From Pseudomonadales bacterium (GTDB lineage Bacteria > Pseudomonadota > Gammaproteobacteria > Pseudomonadales > Azotimanducaceae): a stretch of DNA of 36,678 bases. Positions 27,157 to 35,822 of this stretch are shown piece by piece. The stretch is from assembly GCA_016779425.1 (NCBI GenBank), contig JADHNQ010000004.1, positions 1-36,678 on the forward strand, in the 5' to 3' direction. The position numbers and the translations under genes were made by a program. Numbering within the stretch: the stretch's first letter is position 1; each line of letters opens with the position of its first letter. Below the pieces are notes generated by a model, which had not been told where the DNA came from, searched no databases, and worked only from the letters and a program-made list of their open reading frames with translations.

Positions 27157-27371
27157 TAATAGGGAAAAGAAAGAGACGGTGAGAGGGTAAGAGGCTTTTC
27201 GATTGAATTGGATTTCAAATAGGCAATCCGGTAGCGCTGCCCCCTCGTGGCATTTGATATGTGTCAGTAGCAAAGTGCATGGGAGTGCTGACATGGCCAT
27301 GCTACCGGGCGGATATGTTGTTGGCCTTCGCCCATCGATCTTCAGCTCTCATTGCGCCGCAAGCTAAAACT

Positions 27372-27830
27372 GTGTTTCGAGGTATCAACAGTGTTGCATT
27401 GGACGCCAAGGGTCGCATGGCGATACCTGCGCGCTACCGTGAAACCCTGACCGTACTCAGTGAAGGGCGAATCGTCGTGACTATCGACATGCGTGAGTCT
27501 TGTCTATTGGTGTACCCACTAAACGAATGGGAGGCAGTTCAGGCCAAGCTCGAAGGCCTTTCAAACATTAACCCTCAGGCGCGTTTGCTGCAGCGGCTGT
27601 TAATTGGTCACGCCACAGATCTGGAGCTTGATTCGGCAGGGCGACTGTTGCTGCCCGCCATGCTGCGAGATTATGCGAACCTGAACAAAAAGCTCGTGTT
27701 GGTGGGTCAGGGCAACAAGATAGAAATTTGGGCTGCCGACCACTGGCAGCAGCAGCTGGAACATTGGCTGGCCCAAGGCGCTTCGGCCATGCTTGAGAAC
27801 AGTGAAATCTTCGATGGGCTATCTGTATGA
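27372..27830 (+). CDS. mraZ: Transcriptional regulator MraZ
   Basis: MraZ is a ring-forming AbrB-like protein that binds repeats upstream of its own gene and represses the dcw cluster. The track ORF starts at 27261, but the family begins at 'VFRGINSVALDAKGRMAIPARYRE', so I use the GTG at 27372. This gives 152 residues, the same as E. coli. Both SpoVT-AbrB halves are present, with the second copy reading 'LDSAGRLLLPAMLRDYA'. No strong ribosome-binding site precedes the GTG. An in-frame ATG at 27315 (19 extra residues) is a less likely start. Its stop overlaps rsmH (ATGA). Confidence 0.92.
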   Translation: MFRGINSVALDAKGRMAIPARYRETLTVLSEGRIVVTIDMRESCLLVYPLNEWEAVQAKLEGLSNINPQARLLQRLLIGHATDLELDSAGRLLLPAMLRDYANLNKKLVLVGQGNKIEIWAADHWQQQLEHWLAQGASAMLENSEIFDGLSV

Positions 27831-28828
27831 GCCCAAAGCCTAATTTACCACCAGTCCAAAGCATCGGATCTTCCTCAAGCCCCGCGGACCATGTACCGGT
27901 TCTATTAAATGAAGTGATCGCGGCGCTGCTGTCGATGGAGTCTCCCCCAGCATCCACCGAACGAGGTTCCAGAATCTTGGTCGATGGAACCTTTGGGCGT
28001 GGGGGGCACAGCCGTCACCTGCTGCAGCGGTTATCCACCAGTGATCAGCTGTTGGCGATAGATCGAGATCCTGATGCGGCACATGCGGCTAACCTGTTAG
28101 CGGCAAAAGACCAGCGATTTGCGTTTACGCAAGCGCGATTCTCCGAGTTGGGCAGGGTGTTGTCCCACCGCGGCATCGAGCATGCTGATGGAATACTGCT
28201 GGACCTCGGCGTGTCCTCTCCCCAGCTTGACCGGGCCGACCGAGGATTTAGTTTCAACGCAGACGGTCCCTTGGATATGCGGATGAATCCCGCCGAGGGC
28301 CAGTCTGCTGCAGACTGGCTGAACACTGCGCAAGAGAGCGATATTGCCAATGTGCTATGGCGATTCGGTGAAGAACGTCAGTCTCGGCGCATCGCTCGTG
28401 AAATTGTTGCGGCCCGGCCTCTTGCGACAACCCTAGAGTTAGCCGATCTGGTCGCCCGCGTAGCCGCAGCGCCCAAAAGAGCGCTGCGAAAGCATCCGGC
28501 TACCAAGACGTTTCAGGCCATTCGCATGCATATCAATGCAGAGACCGAAGAATTGGATCAAGGCCTCAGACAAGGGTTCGATGCACTGTCTATTGGAGGG
28601 CGACTCGCCGTAATTTCCTTTCACTCCTTAGAAGATCGCAAGGTGAAGCGGACCTTCAAAGAGCTCAGCCAACCGCCTCAATTACCCAGGCGCCTACCAG
28701 TCCGCCATAATTTGGCGGAGACGCCGGGGCGCTTGGTGGGCGGCGCGATCAAACCGGGGTTGGCAGAGCTAAATGCGAATCCTAGGTCGCGAAGCGCGAC
28801 CCTTCGCGTGATTGAGCGAGTGCGTTAA
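27827..28828 (+). CDS. rsmH: 16S rRNA (cytosine-1402-N4)-methyltransferase RsmH
   Basis: RsmH (MraW) methylates N4 of C1402 in 16S rRNA, the same nucleotide whose ribose is modified by RsmI, encoded about 1.3 kb upstream. The 333 residues include 'HVPVLLNEVI', the SAM motif 'VDGTFGRGGHSRHLL', 'LLDLGVSSPQLDRADRGFSFNADGPLDMRM', 'RKHPATKTFQAIRMHIN' and 'AVISFHSLEDRKVKR'. An N-terminal extension of about 22 residues precedes the core. The ATG overlaps the mraZ stop, which supports that start. ftsL follows after 3 bp. Confidence 0.97.
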   Translation: MSPKPNLPPVQSIGSSSSPADHVPVLLNEVIAALLSMESPPASTERGSRILVDGTFGRGGHSRHLLQRLSTSDQLLAIDRDPDAAHAANLLAAKDQRFAFTQARFSELGRVLSHRGIEHADGILLDLGVSSPQLDRADRGFSFNADGPLDMRMNPAEGQSAADWLNTAQESDIANVLWRFGEERQSRRIAREIVAARPLATTLELADLVARVAAAPKRALRKHPATKTFQAIRMHINAETEELDQGLRQGFDALSIGGRLAVISFHSLEDRKVKRTFKELSQPPQLPRRLPVRHNLAETPGRLVGGAIKPGLAELNANPRSRSATLRVIERVR

Positions 28829-28831
28829 TTC

Positions 28832-29179
28832 ATGACTATGTATGTCGCAAAAAGCAGATCTCGCACCGCGCCTAAACCGAGAGTGCGTGGTTTGGCGGAA
28901 ACGCGATACAACCTCTCCCGCTGGCATTTGCTTGTGCTTCTGGTAATTACAGCTGCGCTGATCAGCAGCGGCCTTGCCTTAGTCGAGGCGGCACAATCGA
29001 TGCGCTCTTTGCACAGCGGGCTTGATCAATTGCAAACCCGTCAGCACAGATTGATGGCCGAGTATTCCAGGTTGCTTCTTGAACGAAGTTCCTTTGCGAG
29101 CTTGCAAACCGTCGAAACCGTTGCGACACAAGAACTTCGAATGCGGTTTCCGCAAACCATCGAAGAGGTCGTGCCGTGA
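28832..29179 (+). CDS. ftsL: Cell division protein FtsL
   Basis: FtsL is a small bitopic membrane protein that forms the FtsQLB complex and helps activate FtsWI at the septum. The 115 residues have a basic cytoplasmic N-terminus and one membrane segment (about 31-52, 'LLVLLVITAALISSGLALVEAA'). A periplasmic coiled-coil follows, rich in Leu, Gln and Arg ('GLDQLQTRQHRLMAEYSRLLLERSS'). FtsL is poorly conserved in sequence, so the call leans on this architecture and on its place between rsmH and ftsI. The stop overlaps the ftsI GTG (GTGA). Confidence 0.9.
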   Translation: MTMYVAKSRSRTAPKPRVRGLAETRYNLSRWHLLVLLVITAALISSGLALVEAAQSMRSLHSGLDQLQTRQHRLMAEYSRLLLERSSFASLQTVETVATQELRMRFPQTIEEVVP

Positions 29180-30867
29180 GTTTCTGGCGTCACTATCTAT
29201 TTATCCTATGTTTCATCGGTATCGCAGGCGCACTTTCTGTTCGGGTGGTGTATCTGGGTGTCACTGAGCGTGACTTTTTGCAGGAAGAGGGCGATAAACG
29301 CTCGATATACAAAAAGCGTCTGCCGGCAATGCGCGGCATGATTTACGACCGTAATGGAGAGGCCCTAGCGGTTAGCACGCCGGTGTTTGCGGTGGCGGTA
29401 AATCCGCTGCAATTCGATGCCAACAATGTTGCGCTACAAAAGCTGGGCAAGATTTTAGATCTGGACGCTGAATCTTTGCGAACGCTGCTGGGCAACAATG
29501 CGCATCGCGGATACCTTTACCTCAAACGCCATGTCAGCTGGGAGCATATGGATGCTATTCGTCAGCTGCGTCTTGCCCATCTCACCCTAGAACCAGAGTA
29601 CCGGCGTTACTATCCCGCAGGAGAGTCCTCGGCGCATGTGGTTGGTCTGACAGATATCGACGATATGGGGCTCGAGGGAATTGAGCTTACCTTTGAGAAC
29701 TCATTGCGAGGCGAAGCCGGCAGCAAAACGGTGCTGCGAGATCGAGAAGGCCGCATAGTCGACGACCTAGACTATGGTAAGGCGCCGCGTTTCGGGACAG
29801 ATCTGCATTTGAGTATCGACTCCCGACTACAGTACATCGCCTACCGCGAACTTAAATCTGCGGTTATAGGGCATGGCGCGAAGTCGGGTTCGCTGATCAT
29901 GGTTGATGTAAAAACCGGTGAAATACTTGCCCTCGTAAACCAACCGTCTTTCAACCCAAACGGACCAATCAATCAACGTGAGCCCACGCGTAACCGTGTC
30001 GTCACGGATTTTTACGATCCCGGTTCGACCATCAAGCCTTTCACAGCGATGGCGGCTCTTGAAAGCGGGCGGTATCAGTCTGAGACCATGATTGAAACCT
30101 CCCCCGGTTACTTCTGGGTAGACAGCAAAATGATCCAAGACCCGGTTAATCTCAATACCATTACGTTGGCAGAGGCGATTCAAAAGTCCAGTCAGGTGGC
30201 CATCGCGAAGGTGGCCCTGGACCTACCTAGGGACGCGGTATTCGATGTGCTGCAACGTAGTGGCCTGGGTGACTATGTGGGGACCGGGTTGCCCGGAGAG
30301 GTCACGGGTTTGTTCAGCAATGTTGGTATGCAGTCGCGGGTGTCGCGCACGGCCATGGCATATGGCTATGGCTTTACTGTGACTCCGCTTCAGCTCGCCT
30401 CTGCCTATGTTGCACTAGCGGGTCATGGCAGCCGCCTGCCGTTAAGCATACTCAAGCAAGATCGTGTGCCGGAACCTCAGCAGGTTTTCGATGCAGAGGA
30501 TGCCCGTGAGGTAATCGCCATGATGGAGCGAGTTACCCAACAGGGCGGCACCGCAACCAATGCCGACATTGACGATTATCGCGTTGCGGGCAAAACCGGC
30601 ACGGCTCGCGTGTTGGAGAACGGTAGGTATAACGACGAGCGCCATGTCGCTTGGTTTGCCGGCCTGGCGCCCGTTAGCGACCCAAGAATTGTCATGGTCG
30701 TCTTGGTCAACGAACCCGATACTGATCGCGCCAGTGGCGGCAAGGTCGCGGCGCCAGTATTCGGTCGCGTGGCAGCCCACAGCCTGCGCCTGCTCGGTGT
30801 TAGGCCAGATAACATATTGAACGATCCATTGCCAATGGACCCTGTACTGGCAGGGAGTTCACTTTGA
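29176..30867 (+). CDS. ftsI: Septal peptidoglycan transpeptidase FtsI (PBP3)
   Basis: FtsI crosslinks septal peptidoglycan in the periplasm, working with the FtsW glycosyltransferase. Of 563 residues, one anchor lies at about 6-27. The PBP dimerisation (pedestal) domain starts with 'RGMIYDRNGEALAVS' (53-67), and the transpeptidase domain follows. The nucleophile motif is 'STIK' (Ser284, Lys287) and the KTG box is 'AGKTGTA' (Lys473). The second motif reads Ser338-Ser339-Gln340, where FtsI proteins normally have SSN; the codon is plainly CAG. The GTG start overlaps the ftsL stop, and the TGA overlaps the murE ATG. Confidence 0.97.
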   Translation: MSFWRHYLFILCFIGIAGALSVRVVYLGVTERDFLQEEGDKRSIYKKRLPAMRGMIYDRNGEALAVSTPVFAVAVNPLQFDANNVALQKLGKILDLDAESLRTLLGNNAHRGYLYLKRHVSWEHMDAIRQLRLAHLTLEPEYRRYYPAGESSAHVVGLTDIDDMGLEGIELTFENSLRGEAGSKTVLRDREGRIVDDLDYGKAPRFGTDLHLSIDSRLQYIAYRELKSAVIGHGAKSGSLIMVDVKTGEILALVNQPSFNPNGPINQREPTRNRVVTDFYDPGSTIKPFTAMAALESGRYQSETMIETSPGYFWVDSKMIQDPVNLNTITLAEAIQKSSQVAIAKVALDLPRDAVFDVLQRSGLGDYVGTGLPGEVTGLFSNVGMQSRVSRTAMAYGYGFTVTPLQLASAYVALAGHGSRLPLSILKQDRVPEPQQVFDAEDAREVIAMMERVTQQGGTATNADIDDYRVAGKTGTARVLENGRYNDERHVAWFAGLAPVSDPRIVMVVLVNEPDTDRASGGKVAAPVFGRVAAHSLRLLGVRPDNILNDPLPMDPVLAGSSL

Positions 30868-32321
30868 TGCGCTTCGAAACCGACAGCATGGATTATGTGC
30901 TTGGCCAACTTCGCAGCCTCCCACAAGTCCGTGGGTTGACGGAATCATCTTTGAATGTCGAGGCGGGCGATGTATTTGTGGCCTGTGCGCAAAATGAAGA
31001 TGCTCGTCTTCAGCATATGGAGGCGGCAGCGCAGGCGGGGGCCGTGGCCTTTGTGATCGACGCTCAAGCCCAGCACGTTGCTAACCTATCGCTGCCAACA
31101 TTTCAGATGGATCAACTCGCCCGGCAGCGTGGAGCGCTGGCGGCCGCATTCTATGAAGATCCCTCTCGTGAGATGACCTGTATCGGGGTTACAGGCACCA
31201 ATGGGAAGACGTCTATTGCCTATCATTTGGCAGATCTGGGCAATCTTTTGGGGGTGCCGACAGGTTATAGCGGCACCTTGGGATGGGGTGTCCCGCAGGA
31301 CTTGGTCGACAGTGGCATGACCACGGCTCCCCCGGTGCTTGTGCAAAAGCAATTAGCTGCAATGGCACACAGGGGTATGAAACAGATTGCGCTCGAGGTC
31401 AGCTCCCATGCGCTAGATCAGGACCGGGTGCAGGCTGTCCACATGGATGTTGGCGTTTTTTCTAACTTGACCCGTGATCATCTCGATTACCACGGTTCCA
31501 TGGAAAAATACGCTGAAGCCAAAACAAGGCTGTTTACCGATTGGCCATTGAAACTAGCCGTTATCAATGCCGAGGATGCACTGGGTCGCAAGCTCATGAA
31601 ATGTGCTCGTGCGGAGGCAATTGTGAGTTTTGGCTCTGGGGGCGATATTTCCTGGAAGGCGGTTCCCGCGCTGGGTGGTATGCAGGTTGAATTTTTGACA
31701 CCTTGGGGATCCCTCAATAGCACCCTACCCTTAGCGGCAGATTTCGCGGTAGCTAACGTTGCCGCTGCATTGGGTGTTTTGTTGGGCCGTGGACATGCCT
31801 TGGGCGCTTTAGAGGTCGCGCTCAGCAAGCTAAGTGCGGTACCCGGCCGGCTGCAGGTAGCAGGTGACCATCCTGGTATGCCTAAAGTCGTTGTTGATTA
31901 CGCGCACACCCCGGATGCCTTAGATAAAGTTCTGGCGGCGCTCAGCAAACAAGTGCCGAAACAGCTTATATGTATTGTCGGGTGCGGGGGCAATCGTGAC
32001 CAAGGCAAACGGCCGGAAATGGCGCGAGTTGTCGCCCGATGGGCTGATCGGGTCTGGTTTACCAGCGATAACCCCCGAGACGAGGATCCCGAGTCTATTT
32101 TGCAGGATATGTTGAGCGGCCTCACAACTCAGCAGCAGCGCTCTGTTTGCGTTGAGCAAAACCGGGCAGATGCTATCGCGCAGGCGATACAGTCCGCTGG
32201 ATCTGAGGATGTCATCCTGATTGCTGGAAAGGGACACGAGAGCACTCAGGAAATCGCTGGCACCAAGCACCCATTTAGTGATGCGGAAGTGGTTCGAGAA
32301 TTTATGAAGGAGAACGCCTAG
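30867..32321 (+). CDS. murE: UDP-MurNAc-L-Ala-D-Glu:meso-DAP ligase MurE
   Basis: MurE adds the third stem-peptide residue in the cytoplasm. I use the ATG at 30867, which overlaps the ftsI stop (TGATG); the track adds one upstream TTG codon. The 484 residues carry the ATP loop 'VTGTNGKTS', the carbamylated-lysine region '[20 protein letters not shown]' and, at 401-404, the DNPR motif that marks meso-diaminopimelate as substrate. It is a single Mur ligase of normal length, with no fused MurF. The TAG shares its last base with the mraY GTG, so murF is not in its usual slot. Confidence 0.97.
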   Translation: MRFETDSMDYVLGQLRSLPQVRGLTESSLNVEAGDVFVACAQNEDARLQHMEAAAQAGAVAFVIDAQAQHVANLSLPTFQMDQLARQRGALAAAFYEDPSREMTCIGVTGTNGKTSIAYHLADLGNLLGVPTGYSGTLGWGVPQDLVDSGMTTAPPVLVQKQLAAMAHRGMKQIALEVSSHALDQDRVQAVHMDVGVFSNLTRDHLDYHGSMEKYAEAKTRLFTDWPLKLAVINAEDALGRKLMKCARAEAIVSFGSGGDISWKAVPALGGMQVEFLTPWGSLNSTLPLAADFAVANVAAALGVLLGRGHALGALEVALSKLSAVPGRLQVAGDHPGMPKVVVDYAHTPDALDKVLAALSKQVPKQLICIVGCGGNRDQGKRPEMARVVARWADRVWFTSDNPRDEDPESILQDMLSGLTTQQQRSVCVEQNRADAIAQAIQSAGSEDVILIAGKGHESTQEIAGTKHPFSDAEVVREFMKENA

Positions 32322-33403
32322 TGCTGCTTTGGCTAACGCAATATTTGTCTGAGTATGTCAGCGGGTTCGGGGTGTTTCAGTATTTGACGTTACGAACCAT
32401 GGTCAGCGTAGTAACCGCACTTGTCGTCTCCTTGCTGATTGGGCCGCGCATGATCAGCTGGTTGACGCAGTCACAAATTGGTCAGCAGGTGCGCGACGAC
32501 GGACCCGCGTCGCATTTTAGCAAGGCAGGCACGCCAACCATGGGTGGTGCGCTTATCCTGATCATCATTTCAGTAACGACGCTCTTGTGGGGTGATCTGA
32601 CGAATCGTTACGTTTGGCTGGTCTTGGCCGTGACGATGGCCTTCGGGCTGATTGGCTGGATTGATGACTATTTGAAGATATCGCGCAAATCCTCTGATGG
32701 TTTGGCAGCCCGCTGGAAGTATCTTTGGCAGTCTGTTTTTGCACTTGCCGCCGTCCTCTACCTTTACAACACCGCCAGCGTGCCAGCGCAAACTGCGCTC
32801 TACGTACCCTTTTTCAAGGATATTGCCCTGCCCTTGGGTGCGGGGTTTATTCTGCTTGGCTATTTGATGATCGTGGGTATGAGCAACGCGGTAAATCTAA
32901 CTGACGGGCTGGACGGCTTGGCCATCCTGCCTGCGGTTATGGTTGGAGCTGCGCTTGGCCTGATTGCCTATGTTACAGGCAATATCGAGTTCTCCGCGTA
33001 TCTGCAGATTCCCTATATCGCCCATGCCGGGGAACTCTCGGTTTTCTGCGGTGCGCTGATCGGCGCTGGCTTGGGGTTCCTGTGGTTTAACACCTATCCC
33101 GCTCAGATTTTCATGGGCGACGTGGGCGCGCTTGCCTTGGGCGCGGCACTTGGCCTGCTTGCGATCATCGTCCGGCACGAGATTGTGCTTCTGATTATGG
33201 GTGGGCTTTTCGTGCTGGAAACCGCCAGCGTCATCATCCAAGTGATTTCATTTCGCCTGACGGGTCGACGCGTTTTCAGAATGGCACCCATTCACCATCA
33301 CTTTGAACTTAAAGGTTGGCCGGAGCCGCGTGTGATTGTGCGTTTTTGGATTATCACTCTCGTCTTGGTCACCATTGGCCTCTCGACATTGAAATTGCGA
33401 TGA
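32321..33403 (+). CDS. mraY: Phospho-MurNAc-pentapeptide transferase MraY
   Basis: MraY is the inner-membrane enzyme that joins UDP-MurNAc-pentapeptide to undecaprenyl phosphate to make lipid I. The 360 residues show about ten transmembrane helices and all signature loops: '[14 protein letters not shown]', 'IDDYLKI', '[13 protein letters not shown]' with the catalytic acidic residues, '[18 protein letters not shown]' and '[14 protein letters not shown]'. It starts with GTG one base into the murE stop, with AAGGAG upstream. The stop overlaps murD (ATGA). Its substrate needs the MurF product, yet murF is not adjacent here. Confidence 0.98.
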   Translation: MLLWLTQYLSEYVSGFGVFQYLTLRTMVSVVTALVVSLLIGPRMISWLTQSQIGQQVRDDGPASHFSKAGTPTMGGALILIIISVTTLLWGDLTNRYVWLVLAVTMAFGLIGWIDDYLKISRKSSDGLAARWKYLWQSVFALAAVLYLYNTASVPAQTALYVPFFKDIALPLGAGFILLGYLMIVGMSNAVNLTDGLDGLAILPAVMVGAALGLIAYVTGNIEFSAYLQIPYIAHAGELSVFCGALIGAGLGFLWFNTYPAQIFMGDVGALALGAALGLLAIIVRHEIVLLIMGGLFVLETASVIIQVISFRLTGRRVFRMAPIHHHFELKGWPEPRVIVRFWIITLVLVTIGLSTLKLR

Positions 33404-34728
33404 CACCATCGACGGGCACAGTCGTACTAGGATATGGCATGACGGGTAGATCCGTTGTTGAGCATCTCGATAAACAAGGTATCCACCCGTTGGTGTTCGA
33501 TACCCGGACTGAGCCAGCTACCTTCGAGCGCCCGTCAGATATCGAGGTGATCTGGCAGGTCGAAGAATGGCCAAGGGAAGTGCTTGCCAAGACCAAACAG
33601 GTAATCGTCAGTCCAGGTCTGCCCTTGCACCATCCCTTGGTACGGCAAGCACAGGCCGCGGGCATCTCCATAATTTCCGATATTGACCTCTTTATGTCCC
33701 GGGTCGATGCGCCAGTGATTGGTGTAACCGGCACCAATGGAAAAAGCACTGTTGTGTTGTTGGTCGGCCACCTCCTGCAGGCCAGCGGCCTTAGGTGTTC
33801 GGTAGGGGGCAATCTTGGCGTGCCTGCCCTGGCTCTTTTGGATAGTCCTGCGGATGTCTATGTGCTCGAGCTATCTAGTTTCCAATTGGCCCACAGTGCG
33901 CATTTGGCGTTGGCGAGTGCTGGTGTATTGAATATCACCGACGACCATCGTGACTGGCACGGTGATTTAGATAGCTACCGTCGGGCCAAGGAACGTATCT
34001 ACGTGAAGGCCGAATACTCGGTGGGTGGTCGTGACTGTGCCCGCAGCGTGAGCGTTAGGGTGGATATGTCTGCGTCGGGCGCAAATCGTTGGGGGGTTGC
34101 ATCTCTTAACGAGGCTCAGTGGTTAATCTGTGACGGCACGCCATTAATCGCGGTTTCAGATTTACCTCTTGCGGGCAGACACAACGTCGAGAATTGCTTA
34201 TGGGCAATGGCCTTGGTCGAGCCCTGGATTCAGCCACGGCGTGCTGCGCAGCTGCTGGGTGGTTTTCAGGGCTTACCTCACCGTTTCGAAAGGTTGTCAG
34301 GCCCAACGGATATCCACTGTATCAATGACTCTAAGGCGACCAACGTCGGAGCGACAATGGCCGCCCTTGCGGGTTTTGCCCTGGATAACCGGTTAATCCT
34401 AATCGCCGGTGGTGACAGCAAAAACGCAGACTTAGCGCCGCTAGGTGCTGCGATGCGCGGTCGGGTTCGACTGTTGATCACCCTGGGTAAGGATGCGGCG
34501 GCGCTAAATGAGGTGGCGAGTATCAGTGGCGTCGAGCATCAGCAGGTAGCGACAATGGATGAGGCCGTTGATTCGGCCTTCGCTCATGCTTGCGCGGGCG
34601 ACACTGTGCTGCTCTCGCCAGCCTGCGCGAGTCTAGACATGTATCCAAACTTCATAGCCAGAGGAGAGCACTTTAGAGAGCTGATACTTAACGTCACTAA
34701 GGCTCGTAAAGTCGAGGTGTCTCCATGA
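33400..34728 (+). CDS. murD: UDP-MurNAc-L-Ala:D-glutamate ligase MurD
   Basis: MurD adds D-glutamate to UDP-MurNAc-L-alanine in the cytoplasm. The track ORF starts at 33316 inside mraY, but the ATG at 33400 overlaps the mraY stop (ATGA) and begins the Rossmann-like strand '[18 protein letters not shown]', giving 442 residues, the usual length. The ATP loop is '[12 protein letters not shown]'. 'ELSSFQL' and '[25 protein letters not shown]' follow. The C-terminal ligase domain has 'PHRFERL', 'INDSKATN' and '[12 protein letters not shown]'. Its stop overlaps ftsW. Confidence 0.97.
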   Translation: MTPSTGTVVLGYGMTGRSVVEHLDKQGIHPLVFDTRTEPATFERPSDIEVIWQVEEWPREVLAKTKQVIVSPGLPLHHPLVRQAQAAGISIISDIDLFMSRVDAPVIGVTGTNGKSTVVLLVGHLLQASGLRCSVGGNLGVPALALLDSPADVYVLELSSFQLAHSAHLALASAGVLNITDDHRDWHGDLDSYRRAKERIYVKAEYSVGGRDCARSVSVRVDMSASGANRWGVASLNEAQWLICDGTPLIAVSDLPLAGRHNVENCLWAMALVEPWIQPRRAAQLLGGFQGLPHRFERLSGPTDIHCINDSKATNVGATMAALAGFALDNRLILIAGGDSKNADLAPLGAAMRGRVRLLITLGKDAAALNEVASISGVEHQQVATMDEAVDSAFAHACAGDTVLLSPACASLDMYPNFIARGEHFRELILNVTKARKVEVSP

Positions 34729-35822
34729 GCACATCGTCGATACAGATACCCCGCCACGGTGCGCTATTGCTTCTTCCTTGGTTTGTGCTGCTAGTGTTCG
34801 GCACGATTATGGTGGGGTCGTCGTCTGTCGCCATGGCAGGCGACTATGTGACCAGACAGCTTGTTAACTTATGCGTCTCTATTTTCCTGCTGGTGATCGT
34901 CGCAGTCACTCCGCTCTCGTTTTGGCGAAAGTACTATGGGTTAGGCTGGTTGGCCTCACTTATCCTCGTGGTGTTGGTATTCGTCCCAGGGCTGGGTCAT
35001 GAGGTCAATGGTGCAACGCGATGGATTCGCCTGCCCGGATTCAATCTGCAGGCGGTCGAGGTGGCGAAGTTTGGACTGATGATATATCTCGCAGGATATT
35101 TGGCGCGCTATCACGACGATCTTGAGCGATCGCCGATACGAATATTTATCCCCTTGGCCATGGTGTTCGGGATCTGTGCTCTGGTCGTTGCTGAGCCAGA
35201 CCTGGGCTCCGCGGCAGTAATTTTGGCAGCGACTCTTTCAGTGCTTTTTGTAGCCGGCGCCAAGCTACGCTATGTTTTGTTCATGGTGGTTGGAGGTGGC
35301 GCGGCATTTGCGTTAATGGTTTGGCTTGAGCCTTTCCGTATGCGTCGCATGGCCGCGTTCACGGATCCTTGGGCTGTTCCATTTGATACAGGTTATCAGC
35401 TAGTTCAGGCGTTAATTGCTTTCGGGCGTGGTGAGGTCTTTGGGTTGGGCCTTGGAGAAGGCATACAAAAACTGTCCTATCTGCCAGAAGCCCATAACGA
35501 CTTTATTTTTGCGGTAATTGCGGAAGAGTTTGGCAGCATCGGTGCCATAGCCTGTATTGCCTTATATAGTTTTTTCATTTTTGCAATCCTGGCAGTTGCC
35601 AAGCAGCGCTTGATGCTTGGCGATCGGTTCGCCAGCTACTGCTGCTACTTTGTCGGATTTATTTTCGCTTATCAGTTTATGGTCAATGTTGGTGTGAATG
35701 TCGGTGTTCTACCGACTAAGGGTCTGACGCTGCCCTTCATCAGTTATGGCGGAAATAGCTTAATGGTTTCCTGCGCGCTGTTCGCCATTGTGCTTCGTTG
35801 CAGTTGGTCAAAGGAGCCCTAA
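34725..35822 (+). CDS. ftsW: Septal peptidoglycan glycosyltransferase FtsW
   Basis: FtsW is the SEDS-family polymerase that extends septal glycan strands from lipid II, in complex with FtsI. The 365 residues have about ten membrane helices. Conserved parts are '[11 protein letters not shown]', '[10 protein letters not shown]' with the catalytic Asp, '[33 protein letters not shown]', '[16 protein letters not shown]' and the C-terminal '[19 protein letters not shown]'. This last motif and the dcw context favour FtsW over RodA. The ATG overlaps the murD stop, and its TAA overlaps the murC ATG. The usual next gene, murG, is absent. Confidence 0.97.
   Translation: MSTSSIQIPRHGALLLLPWFVLLVFGTIMVGSSSVAMAGDYVTRQLVNLCVSIFLLVIVAVTPLSFWRKYYGLGWLASLILVVLVFVPGLGHEVNGATRWIRLPGFNLQAVEVAKFGLMIYLAGYLARYHDDLERSPIRIFIPLAMVFGICALVVAEPDLGSAAVILAATLSVLFVAGAKLRYVLFMVVGGGAAFALMVWLEPFRMRRMAAFTDPWAVPFDTGYQLVQALIAFGRGEVFGLGLGEGIQKLSYLPEAHNDFIFAVIAEEFGSIGAIACIALYSFFIFAILAVAKQRLMLGDRFASYCCYFVGFIFAYQFMVNVGVNVGVLPTKGLTLPFISYGGNSLMVSCALFAIVLRCSWSKEP

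Larger units (their letters stand above)
26969..27371 (+). promoter_or_regulatory. Non-coding region between rnpB and mraZ
   Basis: This gap of about 400 bp holds the dcw-cluster promoter at 27095-27122 and the MraZ-type repeats at 27132-27156. A purine-rich stretch (27160-27200) follows, and then a leader that would be about 240 nt long if mraZ starts at 27372. The reading frames reported here show no family features. Confidence 0.6.
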
